This document shows positions 7,683 to 15,130 of a DNA stretch of 24,213 bases, in pieces (within the stretch, counting starts at the first letter, position 1; each line of letters starts with the position of its first letter). Under the pieces are notes generated by a model that saw only the letters and a program-made list of their open reading frames with translations, did no database searches and was not told where the DNA came from. The translations under genes and the position numbers were made by a program. Source of the stretch: Akkermansiaceae bacterium UBA1506 (lineage in GTDB: Bacteria; Verrucomicrobiota; Verrucomicrobiia; Verrucomicrobiales; DEV007); contig DCQY01000027.1 in the NCBI GenBank assembly GCA_002323995.1, positions 1 to 24,213 on the forward strand. The letters run 5' to 3'.

Positions 7683-7835
7683 ATGGATGATTTTTTTCTG
7701 AGCTATGAAGAATGGCGAGAGGCGATGGATGGGCGTTGCAATATTGCTTTGCCGCCCGACTGCTGCGAGGAAAGAGCCAGCTCTTTGAGAGATCCAAACA
7801 ATCCTTTTACCACAATATTAATCGAGCTCTTTTGA
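7683..7835 (+). CDS. Small conserved-looking protein (50 residues), function unknown
   Basis: An ATG at 7683, 8 bases after the hisI stop, opens a 50-codon frame ending in TGA at 7833-7835. The product starts MDDFFLSYEEWREAM and contains CNIALPPDCCEER and LRDPNNPFTT. The pattern SYEEWR...C-I-L...ER...L-DP recalls a family of small uncharacterised gammaproteobacterial proteins that are usually longer and end in a WF-containing helix absent here. That resemblance is from memory and untested. Tight spacing to hisI suggests co-transcription. Its three cysteines, including a CC pair, are notable for its size. It could be a truncated relative or, less likely, a chance frame. Confidence 0.5.
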   Translation: MDDFFLSYEEWREAMDGRCNIALPPDCCEERASSLRDPNNPFTTILIELF

Positions 7836-7868
7836 CTGTCTTGGCGAGACAAGTGACGAGTAGGACTC

Positions 7869-7888
7869 AATCGAGTTTTCACTCGATT
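7869..7888. terminator. Stem-loop between convergent hisI unit and ligase gene
   Basis: AATCGAGT (7869-7876) and ACTCGATT (7881-7888) form a perfect 8-bp stem with a TTTC loop. It overlaps the stop codon of the exonuclease-ligase gene and sits 33 bases after the small ORF. No T run follows on either strand, so it may be a weak bidirectional terminator or an mRNA-stabilising hairpin. Confidence 0.35.
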
Positions 7889-10608
7889 CCCGCCAGCATC
7901 TTAGAATACTGCAAAGTATCAATATCTTGCAGTGTCTTATCCCGACGGATAGCTTTGATCCTCGGAAAGCGGAGGGCGAGGCCGGAATTATGCCGCTTGC
8001 TTGGATTGATCGAGTCGAAGGCGATCTCTAGGACTGTGTCCGGTTCAACGATATGGATATTCCTGTTTTTCTCGATGGTTCGTTCTTGGAAGTGAGCTGT
8101 CAGCTCTTCGATCTCTTCGTCGGTAAGCCCCGAGTAGGCTTTGCCAATGATACGGAGTTCTCCGCTATCTTCATCGCGAACTGAGAAGGTATAGTCACTT
8201 AGGACATGGGCGCGCTTTCCATGGCCCTGTTGTGCCTTGACGACAACGACATCGAGTGTCGGCATGGCTTTTTTGAGTTTGAGCCACTGCTTGCCGCGTC
8301 GGCCAGGGGAATAGGGGCTAAACGGATCCTTTGCGATGAGCCCCTCATTTCCGCGCTTGCGTGATTCATTAAAGGCTTGATCGACTTCCTTGGGCTTAGC
8401 GACCTGGATGACCTCGCAGCTCTGAATTGCCTCGTTGAAAGTGATTTCATCAAGTAAAGTTCTGCGTTCACAAAGCGGCTTCTCGAGACAGCCTTTCCCG
8501 TCGATTGCGAGAAGGTCAAAGGCAAGAAAGCGAACCGGAACGGCTTCGCCGAAGAAGAGGTCTCCTTGGTCGAGTCGATTATCCCTGCGGCCTAAACGTT
8601 TTTGGAGATCAAAGAAAGTCAGTTTCTTGCCTTCTGCGTAAGCAATGATCTCTCCATCGAGAATAACGTCACGGTCGAGAGCCTGCGCGGGTCGGACGAG
8701 GTCCATGAATTCCGAAGTGATCGGTCGAAGGTCTCGTGAATAGATTTCGACTTCATCTCCTTTTCGGTGCAATTGAGCACGAATTCCGTCGAACTTGTCT
8801 TCCAGCCAGATAGGTCGATTCTCAGTGCCCAGTCGAGTAACGATATCTTCCGCGGTATCTTCTGGGCTAGCGAGCATAACTCGCAGGGGAGTAAACCAGC
8901 TTGCCTCCGCTTCGTTAAGTCGATCATCCCGAGCCAGACGAATCGTATTCCCAATATCTCCCAATAACATGTTTGCATTGCGAACGTCTCTGATTTTCTG
9001 ATCGAAGGCATCGGCGATGGCTTCTTCGAGAAGGGCCTCTTTGAGTCCTATTCGCAGGTCTCCCAGCAGAATTCCGATAAGAATAGAGCCTTCGCTGTGA
9101 TGAAATTCGGAAAACAAGCTTCTCAGCATTTTGATTTTTTCCGTCTGAGCACTTGTCGAAGCGATGCGAAAAAAGCGATCGGCCACCGAAAGCAGAGAGT
9201 GAGGTTCCGGAGATGTCTTGCCTTGTAGAATGAGATAAGCCGTCCTCGCAGCATCGGCCTGGGAGGATGAAACCTGACGATACTGAGCACGAGTCAGGCC
9301 CGTGAGATCGAGTAATGCCTGCCGGATCAGCGCCCAGCCAACGCTGAAAGAGCGCATCTTAGTGTCCCCGGGCAGGGCCTTGCCACTCAAATAAGACGCC
9401 GCGAGAACAAGAGGCTCTTCCTCGAGTGAGCGGAGATATGCTGCAAGTAGTTCACGCTTCCGCGTTTTCCCTGTAGTTGCTGAAATAGTCTCACAGATAT
9501 TGGTGAAGTCTGCGAATTGAGAGGCAGGGCGATTTGATTCAACTCTTGTGGGTGAGCCGTCTAATCCGGCTGAGTCTGACAATAATTCCATCTCCAGTTG
9601 AGTCTCTCCAATGAGAGGCCATGCCTCTATCCCGCGTTGTCTGAGATCGCTTGCGAATTCATTACAGAACCCGTGTATGGTATAAACACGGCTAGGATTT
9701 ACCTCATCGACAAAAGAATGGAGGTCGTCGTAGCCGGCATGGTCTGAAAGAGGGAAGACTTCATCGCACTGATAGCGATACTTCGCTCCTGAGTCCATGC
9801 CCCAACCGCTCACCATGGCAAGGCGAACGGTTTTCTTCATCTGCCTGACGACGCGACTTCTTCCTGCGCTTGGTGGCATCACAAGGACGTGGCCTTTTGG
9901 ACTCCTCTCTTTTGGGGCAAAGAGATCGCATGGCGGGAGGGCGTATCCGAGCGATGCGACAACCTCATTCATTTTGGCCACGGAGGAGTGGACTTGAAAC
10001 TTTAGTCCGGGTGACTTCGCATGCAGCGACATGAGGATTTCCTGCGCCTTACCGAGAGAGTAAGCCATGAAGATTGGTATCTCCTTTTCTTCAATGGTTT
10101 CCTGCGCAAATTTTACCATCCGATCCAATACCTCGCCGGAAGGAGGGAGACAGAATTTTGGAACTCCGAAGGTGGTTTCCATTATGAGCCAGTCGGCTTT
10201 TCGTACCTCATTTGCTTCGGCTCCAAATCCAGGGCGTGTTTTGAAGTCGCCGGTGTGGAGAAGGGTGGCGCCGTCTTCCAGTCGTGTCAGGAAGAGCATT
10301 GCCGATCCAGGAATGTGACCGGCGGGAAGGAGTTCTACTTCGTAGCCTTCTTGAGTGATTCGCTCGCCAAAATCCAGACTGAGAAACTCGTTCCCCTTAT
10401 TCTGAAATCGAGATTCGATGAGACGCCTCGTAGCAGTCGAACAGATTGTTTTTTTATGGGGAGCAAAATGATCTGCGTGGGCATGGGAAACAAAAGCCAA
10501 ATCCCGAGGGTGATGAGGATCAAGCCAAAGACTTGGTCCCACCAACTCGGCATCTCCTTTCTCGATCCGAAAATTGAACTCGGCTGTCGTGGGTTCTACC
10601 GGTGACAC
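7879..10608 (-). CDS. Fusion protein: ligase-associated MBL-fold exonuclease + ATP-dependent DNA ligase
   Basis: This single 909-residue frame joins two DNA-repair enzymes. Residues 1 to about 345 form a metallo-beta-lactamase/beta-CASP nuclease: the metal motif SHAHADH is at 41-47, HTGDFKTRPG at 118-127, LSDHAGY at 287-293 and IHGF at 311-314, as in ligase-associated exonucleases of the SNM1/Artemis type. After a linker (about 346-365), an N-terminal ligase domain (about 365-590) leads to the nucleotidyltransferase core: EDKFDGIR (603-610) with catalytic Lys605, SRDLRPIT (624-631), DGEI (651-654), EGLIAKD (755-761) and KQWLKLKK (773-780). An OB-fold region follows to the end. All ligase motifs look intact. 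The start is GTG at 10608. These functions are commonly encoded by adjacent genes together with an Lhr-type helicase and a phosphoesterase. Neither of those is in this window. Confidence 0.92.
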   Translation of the reverse strand: MSPVEPTTAEFNFRIEKGDAELVGPSLWLDPHHPRDLAFVSHAHADHFAPHKKTICSTATRRLIESRFQNKGNEFLSLDFGERITQEGYEVELLPAGHIPGSAMLFLTRLEDGATLLHTGDFKTRPGFGAEANEVRKADWLIMETTFGVPKFCLPPSGEVLDRMVKFAQETIEEKEIPIFMAYSLGKAQEILMSLHAKSPGLKFQVHSSVAKMNEVVASLGYALPPCDLFAPKERSPKGHVLVMPPSAGRSRVVRQMKKTVRLAMVSGWGMDSGAKYRYQCDEVFPLSDHAGYDDLHSFVDEVNPSRVYTIHGFCNEFASDLRQRGIEAWPLIGETQLEMELLSDSAGLDGSPTRVESNRPASQFADFTNICETISATTGKTRKRELLAAYLRSLEEEPLVLAASYLSGKALPGDTKMRSFSVGWALIRQALLDLTGLTRAQYRQVSSSQADAARTAYLILQGKTSPEPHSLLSVADRFFRIASTSAQTEKIKMLRSLFSEFHHSEGSILIGILLGDLRIGLKEALLEEAIADAFDQKIRDVRNANMLLGDIGNTIRLARDDRLNEAEASWFTPLRVMLASPEDTAEDIVTRLGTENRPIWLEDKFDGIRAQLHRKGDEVEIYSRDLRPITSEFMDLVRPAQALDRDVILDGEIIAYAEGKKLTFFDLQKRLGRRDNRLDQGDLFFGEAVPVRFLAFDLLAIDGKGCLEKPLCERRTLLDEITFNEAIQSCEVIQVAKPKEVDQAFNESRKRGNEGLIAKDPFSPYSPGRRGKQWLKLKKAMPTLDVVVVKAQQGHGKRAHVLSDYTFSVRDEDSGELRIIGKAYSGLTDEEIEELTAHFQERTIEKNRNIHIVEPDTVLEIAFDSINPSKRHNSGLALRFPRIKAIRRDKTLQDIDTLQYSKMLAGIE

Positions 10609-10668
10609 GATCTAAATTACGTATCTGGATCAAAAGTTGACGTTAAAGTCTTTCCAGGCGTGCTGTGG

Positions 10669-11364
10669 CTAACGTTGTTGAACAGCGCGATCAAGAGATT
10701 CGCGATAGAACTTGAAGCGCACTTCGGAATCGACCCCTTCATTATACATTTGCATGACACGGCGTGCCAACTGTTCCCTTTGAGCAGGAGAAATTTTCCT
10801 CAGCTTGTCGAGAATCTCCGGTGGTGGCGGCCCACGATATCCGTCTCCCCGGAAGCCGGCGGCCGGATCTTGACCTGCTCTTCTGGCCGAGTCGAGTTGC
10901 TCCTGATTCAAACCTGAGCCGGCTCCAGTACGGTTAGCCCCGCCAGCACCTCGGATTGGCTTGAATTCGGCTTCCTGATAGCGAATCGCGAATACTTGAC
11001 CCCCATTGACCTGAATATTAGCAGTCAGCGATTCGAGGTCTGATTCATTCCCTTGCACGTCGACGAGTTGCCAACCGTCAGGATTCATCCTCTCTGAAAC
11101 GATTCGTGATTCGCTTGATTCAGAATCAAAAAGAGTTGCATAAATATTGCCTTCGATCCTGGCCATGCCGGTGAGAACGAAAGATTCGGAGTAGTCCAGC
11201 GAACGGAGAAAAGGAGAGTGGTTCGTCAGATGGCTGAAGGCTTCCGAAGTGACAGGCTTTGGGAGTAGGTTTTCTTGAGAGACGGCGGATACTCCAACAA
11301 GAAAAGGTGCCAAGACTATGATTATCAAGCGACCACGGAAGAGTTGCTGGATCAAAGGTGACAT
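10669..11364 (-). CDS. Secreted protein of unknown function
   Basis: From the ATG at 11364 the product is 231 residues. It begins with a signal peptide (MSPLIQQLFRGR, then a hydrophobic run to about VSAVSQ). The middle (about residues 50-130) looks like a small beta-domain: SFVLTGMARIEG, YATLFDSES, WQLVDVQGNE, QVFAIRYQE. A Gly/Arg/Pro-rich linker with RGPPPPEIL leads to a charged helical C-terminus, ISPAQREQLARRVMQMYNEG. I do not recognise a named family. The open frame extends to an ATG at 11445, but that would place about 27 hydrophilic residues before the signal. It lies 60 bp upstream of the exonuclease-ligase gene on the same strand, so co-transcription is possible although no functional link is evident. 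Confidence 0.65.
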   Translation of the reverse strand: MSPLIQQLFRGRLIIIVLAPFLVGVSAVSQENLLPKPVTSEAFSHLTNHSPFLRSLDYSESFVLTGMARIEGNIYATLFDSESSESRIVSERMNPDGWQLVDVQGNESDLESLTANIQVNGGQVFAIRYQEAEFKPIRGAGGANRTGAGSGLNQEQLDSARRAGQDPAAGFRGDGYRGPPPPEILDKLRKISPAQREQLARRVMQMYNEGVDSEVRFKFYRESLDRAVQQR

Positions 11365-11659
11365 GAGAGGGAAAATGCCCCATTTTAGCGGGTTTCTCAA
11401 TCGGGAATTAGCGTGGCCCATTTGGAATTTGTTGCAAAGGCTCATCAATGATGTTGGCAGCGGGATAGGGATGAATGGAATTGGTCAACGATCGGGGAGT
11501 TAGGGAATGGAAACTCTGTCAAATTACGATTCAAAGCGGAGAACTGAGAGAGTATTTTTCGATAAACCCTCAACCTAATGGCGCATTCTCATCACTTGAG
11601 TTCTTACAAACTTGGCGTCACGATTAAGAGCCCCGGTGTTTTACTACCGCAGTTGTCTT

Positions 11660-12637
11660 ATGGTCTGTTCGAGTTCTTCATCCACGATTTCGAGACGTCG
11701 CGCACTTTCCATAGCGGGCGCAACTGGCGCTGGTCTTCTCTTGAGTCATTGTCGAACGGCGCCAATGGTTAAATCAACGCGTGTCTCGACGCGCCGGCCC
11801 GGTCTTCCTTGGTCCACGGTGTTTAAGGGGGAGCGCCAGTTCAACTTACTTTGCGAAAAAGCGTGGCAAAAAAACTGGGCCGCCAAGCCAATTGGAGAGA
11901 GAACCAACGAATTTGGCAAGGCCATCTGTGGCACGCCCTATGTGAACTATACTCTTGAACTAGATAACCGGATTGAATCGCCTTCGGTTAATTTTCTGGG
12001 AAAGGACTGTTGGACTTTCTACGAGACTTCTCTGGCGATGGCAAGGATGATAAAGAATCCATCCTCTCTTTGGTCTCGTGAAGTCTTGCTTCACTACGTT
12101 GAACTAGAACGTTATCGAGACGGCCACTGTGACGGAACCTATGTCAGCCGGATGCACCACCTCGAAGAAGTCTTCTATAACAACGAAAAACGCGGCCTGG
12201 GAAATAATGTGACGCCTTTACTTGGCGGTATTCCGATACGCCGTCAGGTGAAATACATGCAAACCTCGACGGCAGTTCGCAATTCACGTTATCTGCGGAA
12301 TGATCCATCGATGGTTCCGCAAATGGCAAAAATTGAAGCCTATATTTCGACCATCCCGGTGAGTTATATCCCTAGTGCGAGGGTGCCCTCTATTGAATCA
12401 AGACTTAAGAATGGCGACGTTATCGCGATCGTTTCGAATTGGCATTCCGCCTACACTTCCCATGTTGGCCTCGCGAAACGCGAGGGGGCGACCTGCCGTT
12501 TTATGCACGCAAGTAGCTCTCGAGGTAAAGGCCGACAATGTCTCGTCGATGTCCGTATATCTCAGTACCTGCGTGAAAAAAGAAGCCACATCGGTATCAC
12601 CGTTTTCCGTCCGAATGAGGCACCACTGGTCGGTTAG
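11660..12637 (+). CDS. Exported DUF1460 (amidase-like, NlpC/P60-fold) protein
   Basis: From the ATG at 11660 the product is 325 residues. Its N-terminus has SRRRALS (11-17) and a hydrophobic stretch ending LLLSHC31, a Tat-like signal with a possible but atypical lipobox (His before Cys). The body matches DUF1460, a family with an NlpC/P60-like fold related to cell-wall amidases: LGKDCWTFYET (113-123) carries the probable nucleophile Cys117, YRDG with YVSRMHHLEE (152-170) is characteristic, NGDVIAI (251-257) precedes TSHVGLA (266-272), and His268 is the probable catalytic base. The role is likely peptidoglycan cleavage or remodelling outside the cytoplasm, inferred from the fold. The open frame extends to a TTG at 11612, but the ATG gives the better signal. 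It converges with the next gene, with a 27-bp gap. Confidence 0.8.
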   Translation: MVCSSSSSTISRRRALSIAGATGAGLLLSHCRTAPMVKSTRVSTRRPGLPWSTVFKGERQFNLLCEKAWQKNWAAKPIGERTNEFGKAICGTPYVNYTLELDNRIESPSVNFLGKDCWTFYETSLAMARMIKNPSSLWSREVLLHYVELERYRDGHCDGTYVSRMHHLEEVFYNNEKRGLGNNVTPLLGGIPIRRQVKYMQTSTAVRNSRYLRNDPSMVPQMAKIEAYISTIPVSYIPSARVPSIESRLKNGDVIAIVSNWHSAYTSHVGLAKREGATCRFMHASSSRGKGRQCLVDVRISQYLREKRSHIGITVFRPNEAPLVG

Positions 12638-12664
12638 GCAAACGATGATTCCTTTGAAGCGAAG

Positions 12665-13597
12665 CTAGTCTGTCTCGTTGCGCCTGGCATCTACAGCTGG
12701 CTCCTCCTGCTTGGAGGAACCGATTTCTTCGCCGCGGGCGATCATGGCGTCGAATTGTTTGTAAGTCCGATTGGCGAAGCGGTAGCGATGGATGATCTCG
12801 ACCTGTCGCGCGGAGGATAGGTTATCCCAATTCCCATTCAGTTCAGCCCGTTCTTTGAGCTGTTCAAACATACTAAGACAGTTTCCGATCTTAGCCCGAT
12901 ATTGCTTAAGGATGTGGAGAGGAATATCAGTTCCGGATTCCATGTGGTTTTCGGTTTCGAGCAGATAGAGATTCATCGCTGCTGATGCCGCCGTTAACCA
13001 AGGTTCGGGGTCCTCCTGTTCAGAGGCGATGGAAGCAAGAGCTGCATTTGCCACTTTGATGGCATGTGCCCGGGATCTTTCGTCTCCTCCGAATTCGTGT
13101 GTGGTGAGGAATAAGTGATAGGAATTGTAGGCACCGTAATGGCCTGGATCCATTTTGAAGCTCCTCAACAACATTTCTTCAACCTCTTTCTTGACGGTGA
13201 AGAGATGACTCTCGCTGAGTGAGTAGGGGTTAGTCCTTGAATACTTGGCCACGCGCATCCCCGTGTACCAATCCTTCAGATGATCGATTGCTGGTTGACC
13301 GGGTAGGTTCGGGGAGGCCGCCTCGAGCTCCTCCGCGAGCGAAGTTTCTCCGTGCATTGAGCCATCGATATTGTGGGGAACAATCTGTTCGACTCCGAGA
13401 TGCCAGACACGATCAACTGTCGTTTCTGAAAGACGTGCGAGTAAGCGACCATAGGCGGAGCCGTAGATCGCAAAACGATTACCGTCCTGCTTTAACTTAC
13501 CGCTCGAACCAAGACCAGCCATCGAGAGGGACGTGACAATAGCTCCGATCAGAACAGCAGCCAGCCAGGGAAGATTAGCGCGGACCGAAGAATTCAT
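12665..13597 (-). CDS. Membrane-anchored protein of unknown function
   Basis: The 310-residue protein has one N-terminal hydrophobic segment (about residues 9-31, LPWLAAVLIGAIVTSLSMAG) that could be an uncleaved anchor or a signal peptide. The rest is soluble and mostly helical, with YGSAYGRLLARLSETTVDRVWHLG after the anchor and a middle part (about 140-215) rich in Ala and aromatic residues at TPR-like spacing (LLRSFKMDPGHYGAYNSYHLF, ANAALASIAS, PWLTAASAAMNLYLLETE). The tail is charged and acidic. I do not recognise a family. The start is the ATG at 13597 with no Shine-Dalgarno sequence. It faces the DUF1460 gene tail to tail and diverges from the transporter gene. Confidence 0.68.
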   Translation of the reverse strand: MNSSVRANLPWLAAVLIGAIVTSLSMAGLGSSGKLKQDGNRFAIYGSAYGRLLARLSETTVDRVWHLGVEQIVPHNIDGSMHGETSLAEELEAASPNLPGQPAIDHLKDWYTGMRVAKYSRTNPYSLSESHLFTVKKEVEEMLLRSFKMDPGHYGAYNSYHLFLTTHEFGGDERSRAHAIKVANAALASIASEQEDPEPWLTAASAAMNLYLLETENHMESGTDIPLHILKQYRAKIGNCLSMFEQLKERAELNGNWDNLSSARQVEIIHRYRFANRTYKQFDAMIARGEEIGSSKQEEPAVDARRNETD

Positions 13598-13936
13598 AGG
13601 AGCTCAATGGGAACAGGAACAAGTCATTCGGAAGGTCATATTATTTTAAGATTTTTAATAATCAATAGTGATCTTAGCTCGAGTGACTATGTTATTAGAG
13701 GAACTCGATCCTAAAAACTGTCTAATAGGGCCAGCGATAGGCCCTCGCCCCCTGATGGTTGGCGCGTCAAAATTCAAAGGGTTCCCTTCCTCTCAAGAAC
13801 GTGAAAGATGGTAAGGATGGGCGTTGGCATGAAATAAACAACTCAGTTGGATGAAAGAATCGATTATATCAATTATGATTTTCGGTGAAAATAACTCAAG
13901 GTATCTTAAGCTATCAGCTGAAAGCGCCCCTAAGTG
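13598..13936. other. 339-bp divergent intergenic region
   Basis: No convincing gene is visible here. The left part (13635-13680) is strongly A/T-rich and suitable for promoters. A small hairpin, AGGGCC (13727-13732) with GGCCCT (13740-13745) and a 7-base loop, is not followed by T residues. The right part (13858-13915) is again A/T-rich and precedes the transporter start. Promoters for both flanking genes must lie here, but no clear -35/-10 pair could be fixed. Confidence 0.5.
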
Positions 13937-14575
13937 ATGTCATTCGAACAAGTCATTTTCCTGATTGGATTTTCGTTTGCTCATGTCTTTTTCCCGGGTC
14001 ATCCGACTCCCTTGCTATTGGCGACCGGGAGTATGACTCGCAGAAATGCGTGGAAACTTACTTTCGGCATGGCTCTTGCCCACGGGCTGCTTGATGCTAC
14101 AGCACTTGGTTTGGGTCAGTTTGTTTTGCAACTCCTGTCATCTACCTGGCCGGCCGGAAAGTTTTATCTAACCAACCTCGATATCCCCATCCTAACCATT
14201 CTTGGGATCTTTCTTGTCTTTGAAGCCTTTCGTCGTCCAAAAAGCGCTGAAGGAGCTACTCATAAAGTTCTGAATTTTAAGTATCCATTTCTCGTTGGCG
14301 CCGGAGTCGGGTTTATTCCGGGTCCGGACACGATTGGTTACGCGATGGTGGGTGGTGCCCTCGGGCTGAATGGGCTCGCTCATGCCTTGACCGCCACCTC
14401 AGTTGTATTCATTGGTACTGCCCTTGGCTTTTGCAGTGTGACGCTAGTCACCGGATTCTTCCCTACCTTCATTAAAAGTCGAAAGCTGAGTTCTGTCATT
14501 TGTGGGGTGACAGCACTCTTGTGCTTTGCCAGTGTCGGTTACCGCACTTGGAATACTTGGAATGACTGGGCCTGA
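13937..14575 (+). CDS. NicO/RcnA-like polytopic membrane transporter
   Basis: The 212-residue protein has about six membrane segments in two halves. The first half has FAHVFFPGHPTPLLLATGSM (14-33), like the H-x-PGH signature of the NicO/RcnA/UreH-type Ni/Co and related transporters, followed by TRRNAWKLTFGMALAHG. The second half has GVGFIPGPDTIGYAMVGGALG (123-143), where NicO-type proteins often carry a P-C-P or similar loop. Function is inferred as transport of a metal or small solute across the inner membrane. A LysE- or TauE-like exporter is an alternative. GTG at 13934 immediately precedes the chosen ATG at 13937. The small lipoprotein gene begins 25 bp after its stop, suggesting an operon. 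Confidence 0.6.
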   Translation: MSFEQVIFLIGFSFAHVFFPGHPTPLLLATGSMTRRNAWKLTFGMALAHGLLDATALGLGQFVLQLLSSTWPAGKFYLTNLDIPILTILGIFLVFEAFRRPKSAEGATHKVLNFKYPFLVGAGVGFIPGPDTIGYAMVGGALGLNGLAHALTATSVVFIGTALGFCSVTLVTGFFPTFIKSRKLSSVICGVTALLCFASVGYRTWNTWNDWA

Positions 14576-14600
14576 TTAACTCATCTATTTTTCCCTTATC

Positions 14601-14984
14601 ATGAAAGGATATATTCTCCTCACTCTCTCGCTTGCAGCGATGCTGCTGACGAGTTGCGGGAATAAACAAGAAACAGTTAGCAAGAAAGACTGGCACCCGC
14701 GTGATGCTTCTGTTGCCCGACATATCACCAGCGTTCATGGGTTTCAGATTACTGGGGACGAGGGTTCTCATCTGAAGGTTGAAAAGATTGAGGGGAAGAT
14801 TGTTGCAACGTTTCGCGAAGACGTGTTTGAAGAATTAGGCGGCGAGAAGCTGCTGTTTATTCTTGGTTGGGAGCAGAACCCGCAAAATATCTCACGCGCC
14901 GAATACCTTTATTTTCTGGAAGCACTTCATGCTTATCTTGTCCTCAATGCACCAAAGTGGGACGGGGGAGAGGGCAAGTCATGA
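14601..14984 (+). CDS. Small lipoprotein of unknown function
   Basis: The 127-residue product starts with a lipoprotein signal: MKGYILLTLSLAAMLLTSCGNK, with lipobox LTSC and lipidation at Cys19. The mature part is about 109 residues, including FQITGDEGSHLKVEKIEGKI, then an aromatic-rich segment (FILGWEQ, ISRAEYLYFLEALHAYLVLN) and a short acidic/Gly tail. I do not recognise a family. The gene follows the transporter gene by 25 bp and is probably co-transcribed, so it could be a periplasmic partner of it. That link is an inference from spacing only. No Shine-Dalgarno sequence is seen before the ATG. Confidence 0.7.
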   Translation: MKGYILLTLSLAAMLLTSCGNKQETVSKKDWHPRDASVARHITSVHGFQITGDEGSHLKVEKIEGKIVATFREDVFEELGGEKLLFILGWEQNPQNISRAEYLYFLEALHAYLVLNAPKWDGGEGKS

Positions 14985-15130
14985 GCACTTGCGTCAGTAG
15001 CGTTGCTATCGATGAGCGGGTTCTTGGTGCCGGTAAAATAGAGTCCAACTGAACGATTGAACTCGGAATCAATAATGAAGCTGCTCTTAGCCGGGCAGGA
15101 AAGTTGAGATAACGAGAGAGGATATTGAAG

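Noticed and set aside
10021..10605. Plus-strand open frame of 194 codons opposite the nuclease domain
   Set aside because: It lies wholly antisense to conserved MBL motifs and its translation looks like a shadow.
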